Both the position numbers and the translations under genes were made by a program. The notes below the pieces were generated by a model, which was not told the DNA's origin, ran no database searches, and worked only from the letters and a program-made list of their open reading frames with translations. Shown piece by piece: positions 23,128 through 30,443 of a DNA stretch of 64,000 nucleotides (within the stretch, counting starts at the first letter, position 1; each line of letters starts with the position of its first letter). Origin of the DNA: Lawsonibacter asaccharolyticus (lineage in GTDB: Bacteria; Bacillota; Clostridia; Oscillospirales; Oscillospiraceae). The DNA lies in assembly GCA_003112755.1 (NCBI GenBank), contig BFBT01000002.1, positions 124,001 to 188,000 of the forward strand, in the 5' to 3' direction.

Positions 23128-23559
23128 TCAGTTATCCAGGCCCAGCTCCTGGACCCTGGCGCAGACCTCATTCAGAGGTACATCGAATCGGACACCCAAC
23201 GCCGAGAGACGCAGGGCCTTGCCCAGGAATGCCAGTCTTTCGTACTCTGCCTGGAAGAGTTTCGCAGGCAGGAGCATGCGGCGGGCGGCAGTAGACAGAT
23301 CATCGTCCCGGCATTCAGTCATCAGACAGCTGGCGCGATCCTTCAGCTCCAGGCAGACGGCCAGGATGGAGGCGATGGCCACCCGCTTCTGCTCCTCTGG
23401 GAGCCATTTATGCAGGATGATGTGGTAGCCGTCATCCATGTCGGCACCGGCACCGGTGATCGGATACTCCAAGTTACGCTCGGTGATGGTGATTCCACAC
23501 TGGGCACAGAAACCGCGGATGTCGATAGCGACGGTGGTCTTAACATTATTCTTTTCCAT
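23128..23559 (-). CDS. ImmA/IrrE-fold protein lacking the HExxH motif
   Basis: 143 residues. The order of segments follows ImmA/IrrE peptidases: YHIILHKWLPEEQKRVAIAS (about 45-64), then LLPAKLFQAEYERL and a C-terminal LSALGVRFDVPLNEVCARVQ ending ELGL. Where HELGH would sit, the sequence reads IASILAVCLEL (about 62-72), so the zinc site is gone. Gene order (this gene first, zeta toxin second, short gap, own promoter) is that of an antitoxin. AAGGAG precedes the ATG. Role as non-catalytic antitoxin is inference. Confidence 0.6.
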   Translation of the reverse strand: MEKNNVKTTVAIDIRGFCAQCGITITERNLEYPITGAGADMDDGYHIILHKWLPEEQKRVAIASILAVCLELKDRASCLMTECRDDDLSTAARRMLLPAKLFQAEYERLAFLGKALRLSALGVRFDVPLNEVCARVQELGLDN

Positions 23560-23614
23560 GGTTTTGTCTTCTCCTTATAATATATGTATTTCTCCTGAAT
23601 TGGAGGCTATAGCT

Positions 23615-23642
23615 GTTATATGCAGACTTGCTGGAGGCAATT
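23615..23642 (-). promoter_or_regulatory. AAT/GCATA promoter of the zeta operon
   Basis: Minus-strand AATTGCCTCC...GCATATAAC; CTCCAATTCAGG follows 18-19 nt after the CATA. Confidence 0.7.
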
Positions 23643-23686
23643 CTGAAATGGAAGCTCTTTTGTTGTGGTTTTAAGGGCAGAAATCG

Positions 23687-23785
23687 GTCTTTTCTAACGA
23701 AGAAATGTGGCGGAGGATTTTTTTCTCGCCATTGAGCCTTGCCACAGTCGGTCCCCTCGCGGGAACCTATGTCGAGTCCGTGAGG
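23687..23785 (+). repeat. Intergenic repeat, F arm
   Basis: GGTCTTTTCTAACGAAGAAA, hairpin GGTCCCCTCGCGGGAACC, then GAGTCCGTGAGG. Its left end faces the zeta promoter; the gap is shared with a divergent plus-strand promoter. Confidence 0.8.
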
Positions 23786-23854
23786 TTCCTTGTTGTGAAC
23801 AGCAGGGGAGATGGCCGCTATTTCTGGAAGCCGGTGCAAGAACTCCATTGCCAG

Positions 23855-23884
23855 AATTGTTTTTGCAAGTCTGGCATATCATCG
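23855..23884 (+). promoter_or_regulatory. AAT/GCATA promoter of 23936-24262
   Basis: AATTGTTTTTGC...GCATATCAT, 52 nt before the start; AAAAAGGAG is the ribosome site. Confidence 0.65.
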
Positions 23885-23935
23885 TACAGCTTCTCGCTAG
23901 AGGGGACTAAACAAAACAAAAAGGAGTTGCCAACT

Positions 23936-24262
23936 ATGGAACGAATCACTCTCAAGCCCCGCTGGGTGTACGACATTGAGTTTTCCGGTATGGAGGACTG
24001 CCGCCGCATCCTCATTACCGACCTCGACGATGAGACCATCACCGGCCTTGCTGCTGACGGCGAGTTCGTCACTTTGGCCAAGGATGCCATTGAGGACATC
24101 CGGTTGGCTAAGCTGGATCGTGCCGAAGCGCAGATTTGGCGCGCCATCACTGTTCTGGTGGAGGATCATCAGGCTGCACAGCGCCGGCTGGATGAGGAAA
24201 CCCGCTACATGGGCCGCCTCGAATCCGCCATCACCACACTGCTGGAGGGCTTGACCGACTGA
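23936..24262 (+). CDS. Hypothetical protein
   Basis: 108 residues, start set by AAGGAG and the promoter. An N-terminal beta-rich half (MERITLKPRWVYDIEFSGME, then RRILITDLDDETITGL) resembles a small SH3/Lsm-like fold, followed by a helical half (QIWRAITVLVEDHQAAQRRL). No family assigned. Monocistronic, divergent from the zeta operon. Confidence 0.6.
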   Translation: MERITLKPRWVYDIEFSGMEDCRRILITDLDDETITGLAADGEFVTLAKDAIEDIRLAKLDRAEAQIWRAITVLVEDHQAAQRRLDEETRYMGRLESAITTLLEGLTD

Positions 24263-24274
24263 CCCAGCACCCCA

Positions 24275-24304
24275 AAGACGCCCGTTCCCGGGCGTCTTTC
24301 TTTT
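24275..24304 (+). terminator. Terminator
   Basis: AGACGCCCG-TTCC-CGGGCGTCT then TTCTTTT. Confidence 0.85.
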
Positions 24305-24309
24305 GCCAA

Positions 24310-24340
24310 AATATAAATCATAGGAAGTGCATATAATATA
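24310..24340 (+). promoter_or_regulatory. AAT/GCATA promoter of the MqsA-like operon
   Basis: AATATAAATC...GCATATAATATA; the AGTGCATATAATAT core is the same as at 5673. Confidence 0.7.
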
Positions 24341-24363
24341 TGTAGAAGCTCAAGGAGGACAAC

Positions 24364-24393
24364 ATGCTGGATTTTCGGGAAGGAGGAAATTGA
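24364..24393 (+). CDS. Possible 9-residue leader peptide
   Basis: AAGGAGG then ATG CTG GAT TTT CGG GAA and a stop overlapping the spacer before the next start. The mini-frame contains the GGGAAGGAGG ribosome site of the following gene, a translational-coupling layout. Confidence 0.3.
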   Translation: MLDFREGGN

Positions 24394-24396
24394 TCG

Positions 24397-24762
24397 ATGT
24401 TCTGTGATTATTGTGGCCGAGATACGCCTTGCGCCTCCGTGCTACGGGACCGGGCCGTGACTATCCACGGCGTACGCATCCCAATTCAGTACAAAACGCA
24501 CATCTGCGGCTGCTGCGGAGAAGAGATATTCGATGAAGCCGTCGAAACCAAAATCATGCAGATTGCCCAGGAGCAGTACCGAAAAAAGAAGAGTATGCTC
24601 CCGGCAGAGCGATTACGCAAGTACATGAAGGAGAATGGGCTGTCCCCGGAGGAGATGGCTCAGAAAGCCGAGTGCGCGGTCGGCGAGATTATCGCTGCCA
24701 GCACCGGCCGTCTGCTGGATACCAACACTGACGCCAAAATCAAAAAGGCCGTGGGGCAGTGA
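24397..24762 (+). CDS. MqsA/YgiT-type zinc-finger HTH antitoxin
   Basis: 121 residues. An N-terminal zinc site (C3, C6, C37, C40 in CDYC and CGCC) matches YgiT-type domains, and a C-terminal helix-turn-helix follows (LRKYMKENGLSPEEMAQKAE near 70-90). Proteins of this build are type II antitoxins (MqsA) or stand-alone regulators. No mqsR-like toxin is adjacent; the next gene is a lipoprotein, so it is an orphan or acts on another locus. Confidence 0.75.
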   Translation: MFCDYCGRDTPCASVLRDRAVTIHGVRIPIQYKTHICGCCGEEIFDEAVETKIMQIAQEQYRKKKSMLPAERLRKYMKENGLSPEEMAQKAECAVGEIIAASTGRLLDTNTDAKIKKAVGQ

Positions 24763-24790
24763 TGTCCCATCAAAGGAGGATTTCTGTATC

Positions 24791-25351
24791 ATGTTCAAAA
24801 CTATTTCGTTCGGCAAGCGTATTGCCATCGTCGTCGCTATGTTCATGGCTCTCTGCCTATGTATGACCGGCTGCAACTCTCAAGGTGAAGACCCGGCCCA
24901 TGGCAGTCAGAAGCCGGCTGTGTCTATCCCGCCCGCCGATATTACGGATGCGGCCGAAGATTTCACCAAGGAGCTGGAGCCTTTGAAGTATAAGGACGGT
25001 GAGCAGGTCGAGTCGCCTTTCTACCGTGTGATCAGCGAGAATAATGAGCTGTTCTATGAGGTCCAGCCCAAGGGTGAAGACAAGCCAATGCGGCTGCCTA
25101 TCGATTCGGTCATCTATATCGTTGGCTCTCCTGAGGAATGCAAGGTGGAGAAGGTCAGCTTCGACTACACGCCTGACGGTGGGGAGACCGAGACCATCGA
25201 GCAGTACCGGATCTATGCTACCAGCAACACTGGCGGCGTGCTGGATGAGGATGGCAAACCTGTTGTAGGCGATGAAGATCCCGTCGGTGAGGGTGTTGAG
25301 GATGTTTCCGCCCAGGGCGAGGTTCGTCCGACAGCCGACTCTGAAGACTAA
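24791..25351 (+). CDS. Lipoprotein
   Basis: 186 residues from ATG 24791 after AAAGGAGG. Basic N-terminus, hydrophobic helix and a lipobox LCMTGC with Cys at about residue 27 indicate a membrane-anchored lipoprotein. The mature part is acidic with a folded middle (about 50-135) and a low-complexity acidic tail. Function not recognised. Same operon as the MqsA-like gene. Confidence 0.7.
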   Translation: MFKTISFGKRIAIVVAMFMALCLCMTGCNSQGEDPAHGSQKPAVSIPPADITDAAEDFTKELEPLKYKDGEQVESPFYRVISENNELFYEVQPKGEDKPMRLPIDSVIYIVGSPEECKVEKVSFDYTPDGGETETIEQYRIYATSNTGGVLDEDGKPVVGDEDPVGEGVEDVSAQGEVRPTADSED

Positions 25352-25365
25352 ATATTAGTTCCATG

Positions 25366-25403
25366 GCGCCCCCGTTCTGCAGCAACGGGGGCGCTGTTTT
25401 TTT
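25366..25403 (+). terminator. Terminator of the MqsA/lipoprotein operon
   Basis: GCGCCCCCGTT pairs with AACGGGGGCGC, followed by TGTTTTTTT. Confidence 0.9.
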
Positions 25404-25420
25404 GCTGTTTGTGCAAAGGG

Positions 25421-25502
25421 AGTCCTTTTCTAACGAAGAGATGGCATACCCGACTTTAGCCGTGTAGGGTTAGCGTAGCGCCCTATGTGGGGGTAGCTCA
25501 TG
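25421..25502 (+). repeat. Intergenic repeat, F arm
   Basis: AGTCCTTTTCTAACGAAGAG; the central hairpin is replaced by a TAGGGTTAGCGTAGCGCCCTA stem. Confidence 0.6.
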
Positions 25503-25537
25503 ACAACAGTGAAGTCCGTATCGAGACCCCAAGCTGT

Positions 25538-25614
25538 CTCACGGACCATGTGCGACGAATTCCTGCCAAGGGCAAACCCCCAATTGCCCGCCCATTTTCT
25601 TTGTTAAAAAAGAC
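25538..25614 (+). repeat. Intergenic repeat, R arm
   Basis: CTCACGGACCATGTGCGACG without the GGCTCC hairpin, then TTTTCTTTGTTAAAAAAGAC; same short variant as at 35664. Confidence 0.7.
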
Positions 25615-25745
25615 CCGCTTCAAATTGCTTTCCTCTAAAAGACCTAAACAACCATAAACTTCCCGCAACCAACGATGCCATAGTGCCCACGGAACTCAGA
25701 TTTGCTAAACTAAGCCGTATCCAAACCGAATATTGGAAATCCGCA

Positions 25746-25775
25746 AATCATTTTCAAACATTGTGCATACTATTT
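25746..25775 (+). promoter_or_regulatory. AAT/GCATA promoter of the SLH repeat protein
   Basis: AATCATTTTC...GCATACTAT; about 85 nt leader; AAAAGGAGG at about 25849. Confidence 0.7.
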
Positions 25776-25864
25776 CAATGCGGCAGGGCTAATGACAGTG
25801 ATGCCCTCAACCGAGGTTCCAAAATCAGATATCTGAACTAAAAACTCAAAAGGAGGAAAAAGCG

Positions 25865-28800
25865 ATGAAGAAGAATGTTTCCCGCATCGGGGCTCTTGCC
25901 CTGGCCGCTGTTATGGCTATCCCCATGGCTGTTCCTGGCTTTGCGGCGAGCAACAATACCCACTGGGTCACCGCTACCCTGGACGGCTCTCAGGTCTTCC
26001 GTGAGTCATATCCAGCCGGCGGACAGATCAGTGAGATCGACCTGGTGGATGACCTGGGCGTCGGCGTTGACATCTCGGTGTCGGTGAACGGCAATGTCGT
26101 TTCTACCACCCGTCCTGTAAATGCCACCGGCACGCTGACCAACGGCACCGTCTACCGGCTGGCCGAGGACAGCGACCGCTCCTTGAAGCTGTCCACTACC
26201 AACAACAAGCTGGCGGACGACCTTGACATTGCCATTACACGGACGGCCCGCTCCTACCAGGTGACGGCCAACTCTGGTCCCCAAGGCTTCAAGGACAATA
26301 TGGGCTCTGACCAGACGCCCACCTGTGACATCTCTGGTACGGGTACCGGGACTGTAAACGGCAATACGGCATGGAGCAGCATCTTTACTCCAAAGTCCGG
26401 TCAGGTGATCAAGGCATTCAATATTCGTACTGCTGCGGGCAGTCAGAACATTATCACGGCCGAGAACAAGACGGTGCAGGTGGGCAGCACCCAGGTGACC
26501 ATCAGCAAGAGTGGCGATGCCTATACGGTGAAGACCAATAACATTGCTGACAACCTGTATGTGACGGCCCTGACTGCGGACCGCTCCAGCCAGTATCAGC
26601 TGTCTGTCGTAACTGTCGGCGATGTGACGACTGATGTAGTTTCCAAGCTGCTGACGGCCGGCGAGACCCAGAAGGTGGTTCTGACTCCCGGAACTGGTGT
26701 CATCGACACGATCGTCATTGAGGATGGTGGCAAGTCCGGTACCCTGACAACTGGCGGCACTTCCGTTTCTGTCAACGGTCATACCTATGCAGTCTCCTGG
26801 GCATCCAACGGCAAGGCCACAGTCTCTGTGCCTGGAATTTCTGCCAATGTGACCATCACGGCCACCAGTCGCAGCGATAAAGCTGGGTTGACCATCAACG
26901 CCTCCTCCGATGTGGAGTGCAATCTGGCCAACCAGACTTATCCAAAGATTGGCGATCCGGTCACTGTTCGCCTGGCCGGCAAGGAATTCACGGAGATCAC
27001 CTCTGTGACAATCAGCTCGGCCACTGACAGGGTGACCCTCACCGGAAAAGAATACCGCTTTACCCTGGACGGCCGTGCCTACCGTGTTGACTCGCTGTCC
27101 AATGGCAGCAAGGTCCTGTACTTCGACTCTTTCCCTGGTAACATCACCATTGATGTGGACAGCAAGGAGACCCGGCATGTCATCACCCTGCAGCATGACG
27201 GCGACTCTGACTTTGAGGGTAGCCGCGATGAGATCATCGTCTATGACGGCGACTCTGAAACGATTACCTTCAAGGCCCTGGATTCCAGCGAGGACATTGA
27301 GCGTCTGGTCTTCACTGTGAACGGCAAGAAGATCACCGCAGACTATGATGATGACTATGTAGTCATCGACGGCACCCGCCAGTACCTCAACTGGATGAAT
27401 GGCAAGGTGGAGGTGGAGTTGCGGGACATCCAGAGTTCCATGACTATCAAGTCTTTTACCACCGACTACGATGAGGACTACCGGATCACGGTGGACCATG
27501 ATGGCGGCGCTACGACCACTAACGACTATGTGTATGTGAACCATGGACAGAGCCGCACCATTACCTTCAAGGAGCGGAGCGGCTATACCATCGAGGCGAT
27601 CCGTGTGACCGTGGATGGCGAGACTTATGAGGCTGAGCGCGGCGACAGCTATCTGACTGTGGATGGCCGACGCTGCTCTCTGAGCTGGGGTTCTTCTCAG
27701 TCCAGCATTACCCTGAACAATATCCGGGATGATATGGAAGTCTACTGCGAGACTGACTATGATGGCTCCCGGAGTGACTATCGCATCGATGTGGATCATG
27801 ACGGCGGCGCTACCACCAACAACAGCTATGTGTACGCCGACCGGGGCGATAACAAGACCATCACCTTCACTGAGAAGAGCGGCTATACGATCGAGGCGAT
27901 CCGCGTGACCGTAGATGGTAAGACCTATGAGGCTGAGCGCGGCGACAGCTATCTGACCGTGGACGGCCGGCGCTGCTCTCTGAGCTGGGGATCCTCCAAG
28001 TCCAGCATCACTCTGAACAATATTCGGGATGATATGAAGGTCTACTGCGATACCGATTATGCTGGCACTAGCAATCCTACCTGGGGCGATTACACGGTAA
28101 CGCTGGAGAATGACCGTGGTTCCTACTACCTGGGCTACGGCGAGATTGGTGTCGACAGCGGCGACGATCAGGAGGTCTCCTTCTATGCTGAGGATGGTAA
28201 TCGGCTCCAGCGCCTGGAGATCGTTTACAAGGGGACGACCTATAAGGCCAATTACGGTGCCTCCAGCGTGACCATCAATGGCCAGCGTTGCTCCGTGGAT
28301 TGGGACGGCCGCGACTCGGTGTCCATCGACCTGCGGAACATCAAGGGCAATATGACCGTAAGGGCTGTGTCTGACCGGACTACCGATTCCAAGACTATCA
28401 CCCGGGATGCCGGGACTGGCGCCAATATTGACCTGAGCACCAGCAGCGCTTCCGTGGATGTGGGCCGGGCTGTGACCGTTACTGTGCGGCCTGACTCCGG
28501 CTATACCATCGACACGGTGACCTTCAGCTTTGACAGTCGCAGCGAGCGGGCTGTTCTGAACCGTTTCGACACTGCCTTCACGCTGGGCGGCGTGACCTAC
28601 ACGACCACCCGTGGGAATGATGGTTCTCTGAGCGTCCGGTTCGACAGTGTGCCTGCCAACATGACTGTAAAGGCTACGGCCGTGCAGGGGACTGTTGTGA
28701 CACCTCCTGTGGTGAGCGGTACGACCCATGAGGCCTATATTGCCGGCATTGGCAACGGCCTGTTTGCTCCCAACCGCACTGTTACTCGGGGCGAGGCCCT

Positions 28801-29365
28801 GGTCATGCTCCTGCGGGCCACGCAGAGTCTGAATGCTGACAGCATGACTGGCATGGTCCAGCATCCGTTCATCGATGTTGGGCCGACCTCCTGGCTCTAT
28901 AATTATGTGACAGTTGCCTACAATCGCGGCTACCTGTTCTATCTGAATGGAACTACGCCCACCAACTTCAACCCCAATGCCCCCATCTCCCGCGCTCAGT
29001 TCGTTGAGCTGGCCTGCCGCGTCTTCGGCATCAGCAATAACGGGCCTGTGAACACTCAATATAATGATGTGCTTCCCGGCTACTGGGGCGCCAGCTACAT
29101 CACCCAGGCTACTGCCGCCGGCTGGATCAACGGCTATGGCGACGGCCGGTTCGGCCCTGATGATACCCTGACTCGCGCTCAGCTGGTTACTATCATCAAC
29201 CGGGCTACTGGGCGGCGCGCCGATCCAGGCTTCCTGAACGCGAATATTGGGCGGCTCAATACCTTCAGCGATGTTGGCCCCAGCTACTGGGCCTACTATG
29301 ACATCCTGGAGGCCGCCAATACCCATACCTTTAGTAGCCAGGGTGGCCGCGAGGTTTGGGGTTGA
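25865..29365 (+). CDS. Large SLH-anchored surface protein with tandem repeats
   Basis: 1,166 residues. Signal peptide about 1-28 ending FAA. A beta-rich region follows with four consecutive units of about 98 residues near 440-830 (pattern VTVDGxTYEA, DSYLTVDGRRCSLSW, SITLNNIRDDM). The middle two units (about 27475-27775 and 27776-28070) are almost identical even in DNA, so they arose by recent duplication or are kept alike by conversion. Three SLH motifs occupy the last 210 residues (IAGIGNGLFAPNRTVTRGEA, FIDVGPTSWLYNYV, WINGYGDGRFGPDDTLTRAQ). It would attach to secondary wall polymer. Monocistronic with its own terminator. Confidence 0.9.
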   Translation: MKKNVSRIGALALAAVMAIPMAVPGFAASNNTHWVTATLDGSQVFRESYPAGGQISEIDLVDDLGVGVDISVSVNGNVVSTTRPVNATGTLTNGTVYRLAEDSDRSLKLSTTNNKLADDLDIAITRTARSYQVTANSGPQGFKDNMGSDQTPTCDISGTGTGTVNGNTAWSSIFTPKSGQVIKAFNIRTAAGSQNIITAENKTVQVGSTQVTISKSGDAYTVKTNNIADNLYVTALTADRSSQYQLSVVTVGDVTTDVVSKLLTAGETQKVVLTPGTGVIDTIVIEDGGKSGTLTTGGTSVSVNGHTYAVSWASNGKATVSVPGISANVTITATSRSDKAGLTINASSDVECNLANQTYPKIGDPVTVRLAGKEFTEITSVTISSATDRVTLTGKEYRFTLDGRAYRVDSLSNGSKVLYFDSFPGNITIDVDSKETRHVITLQHDGDSDFEGSRDEIIVYDGDSETITFKALDSSEDIERLVFTVNGKKITADYDDDYVVIDGTRQYLNWMNGKVEVELRDIQSSMTIKSFTTDYDEDYRITVDHDGGATTTNDYVYVNHGQSRTITFKERSGYTIEAIRVTVDGETYEAERGDSYLTVDGRRCSLSWGSSQSSITLNNIRDDMEVYCETDYDGSRSDYRIDVDHDGGATTNNSYVYADRGDNKTITFTEKSGYTIEAIRVTVDGKTYEAERGDSYLTVDGRRCSLSWGSSKSSITLNNIRDDMKVYCDTDYAGTSNPTWGDYTVTLENDRGSYYLGYGEIGVDSGDDQEVSFYAEDGNRLQRLEIVYKGTTYKANYGASSVTINGQRCSVDWDGRDSVSIDLRNIKGNMTVRAVSDRTTDSKTITRDAGTGANIDLSTSSASVDVGRAVTVTVRPDSGYTIDTVTFSFDSRSERAVLNRFDTAFTLGGVTYTTTRGNDGSLSVRFDSVPANMTVKATAVQGTVVTPPVVSGTTHEAYIAGIGNGLFAPNRTVTRGEALVMLLRATQSLNADSMTGMVQHPFIDVGPTSWLYNYVTVAYNRGYLFYLNGTTPTNFNPNAPISRAQFVELACRVFGISNNGPVNTQYNDVLPGYWGASYITQATAAGWINGYGDGRFGPDDTLTRAQLVTIINRATGRRADPGFLNANIGRLNTFSDVGPSYWAYYDILEAANTHTFSSQGGREVWG

Positions 29366-29385
29366 TCAATAGTTTTCTCTATGAC

Positions 29386-29420
29386 GGGGCCTGGGCATCT
29401 TGCCTGGGCCCCTTTTCTTT
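29386..29420 (+). terminator. Terminator of the SLH gene
   Basis: GGGGCCTGGGC pairs with GCCTGGGCCCC, then TTTTCTTTT. Confidence 0.85.
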
Positions 29421-29446
29421 TGTTGTTGGGTAGGGGAGAGGGGGAG

Positions 29447-29540
29447 GCTTCCTTAAAAAAGAAATGTGGCGGGAGGACTTTTTTTTTGCCGAGGGCATCA
29501 CTGCACCGGCTCCTGATGGAGCCGATGTATGGTCCGTGAG
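29447..29540 (+). repeat. Intergenic repeat, F arm
   Basis: CTTCCTTAAAAAAGAAATGTG, hairpin CGGCTCCTGATGGAGCCG, then ATGTATGGTCCGTGAGG. No R partner before the promoter at 29728. Confidence 0.75.
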
Positions 29541-29727
29541 GTTTCATCGTGCCCACTTTTCGTTTTGCACTGCAAGGATCTGCCCTATATGGGAAAAAAG
29601 CGGGTCATGGCAAACACCATGGCTTTGGTTGGACTCTTTTCGATTTTGTTGGGTGCAGCTTGGTTGGAAATGTTGAGCTCTCAGAAGAGGGCCCCCTCAT
29701 AGCCGGAACTACTTCCAAAATTGCGCC

Positions 29728-29757
29728 AATAGCTTTTGGAGAGCGTGCATACTATAC
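29728..29757 (+). promoter_or_regulatory. AAT/GCATA promoter of the adhesin 2 operon
   Basis: AATAGCTTTTGGAG...GCATACTAT; the AATAGCTTyyGG block is shared with the secretion-operon promoter at 47239. Confidence 0.7.
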
Positions 29758-29765
29758 TTCCAGCA

Positions 29766-30035
29766 ATGAGGACCTCTGCTCTTTTGTGGCGTCATGCGGG
29801 TGCCAGTTCGGCTGGCAGGGGAGCCCTGATTGCGAATACGCCTATCCCGTGTTCCGCACGGGACATGGAAGGCGAGCCTGCTATGCGTGGTTGCCAGACC
29901 CGAGGACTGTCAGCCAGAATGTGCCTCGTCACCACATACTGGACAGATGCAGAATATTGGAGAAGGCAAACCAACCCTGGGTGCAACGACCTATGGGTAG
30001 TACATGGACGGCTCAGAAAGGAGGTCTTTAATTGA
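29766..30035 (+). CDS. Doubtful 89-codon frame in a long leader
   Basis: An open frame starts almost at the predicted transcript 5' end, without a ribosome site, and its TGA overlaps the TTG of the next gene. It encodes a Cys/Trp/Arg-rich sequence (for example LVTTYWTDAEYWRRQTNPGC). Either a leaderless gene coupled to the Spo0A-like one or a 270-nt structured leader; I cannot separate these. Confidence 0.25.
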   Translation: MRTSALLWRHAGASSAGRGALIANTPIPCSARDMEGEPAMRGCQTRGLSARMCLVTTYWTDAEYWRRQTNPGCNDLWVVHGRLRKEVFN

Positions 30036-30364
30036 GCACGGTATCGAATCGGGCCATCAACGATTACCTGTCTGAGGTAGGTATCTACCATTCCAGCAGG
30101 GCTTATGAATTTCTGCTGATTGGTATTAGAGCCATACTGGACGGTGCGGTGGATCGTTACCGCGCGGGCGCGATCTACGACTATGTGGCCAATCAGGCTG
30201 GCGTAAAGTCTGACCAGGTCGACCGGGCTATCCGCCAGGCGATCCGCAAGACGGCCAGCCCTATCTCCAATAAGGAGTTCCTGATCCGGGCAGCCGATGA
30301 GCTGAAATTTACGGCAGATGCCAATGCCTTCCTCTTCGCTGGGCCGTCCGAATCCAGCGGGTAA
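30032..30364 (+). CDS. Spo0A C-terminal-domain-like DNA-binding protein
   Basis: 110 residues, TTG start after AAAGGAGG. The body matches the effector domain of Spo0A: an NDYLSEVGIYHSSRAYEFLL segment (about 10-29), the loop to IYDYVANQAGVKSDQVDRAI (about 48-68) corresponding to the recognition helix region, then RQAIRKT. There is no receiver domain, so it is not phosphorelay-controlled in the usual way. It immediately precedes giant adhesin 2 in one operon, making it a candidate regulator of the surface genes; binding to 0A-box-like sites is untested. Confidence 0.75.
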   Translation: MSTVSNRAINDYLSEVGIYHSSRAYEFLLIGIRAILDGAVDRYRAGAIYDYVANQAGVKSDQVDRAIRQAIRKTASPISNKEFLIRAADELKFTADANAFLFAGPSESSG

Positions 30365-30443
30365 GGGCCCGCGCAATAAAATTACCTATCAAAATCCAGC
30401 CGGATTTAACTCCGGCAACACACAAGGAGGTTCAAACAAAACC

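Noticed and set aside
22432..23580. 382-codon plus-strand frame opposite the zeta operon
   Set aside because: Zeta toxin motifs, terminator and promoter all lie on the minus strand.
26006..29326. 1,106-codon minus-strand frame opposite the SLH gene
   Set aside because: Shadow of a GC-biased repetitive gene; no start signal or recognisable domain.
29549..30031. 160-codon frame before the Spo0A-like gene
   Set aside because: It runs through the promoter at 29728-29757 and has no ribosome site.
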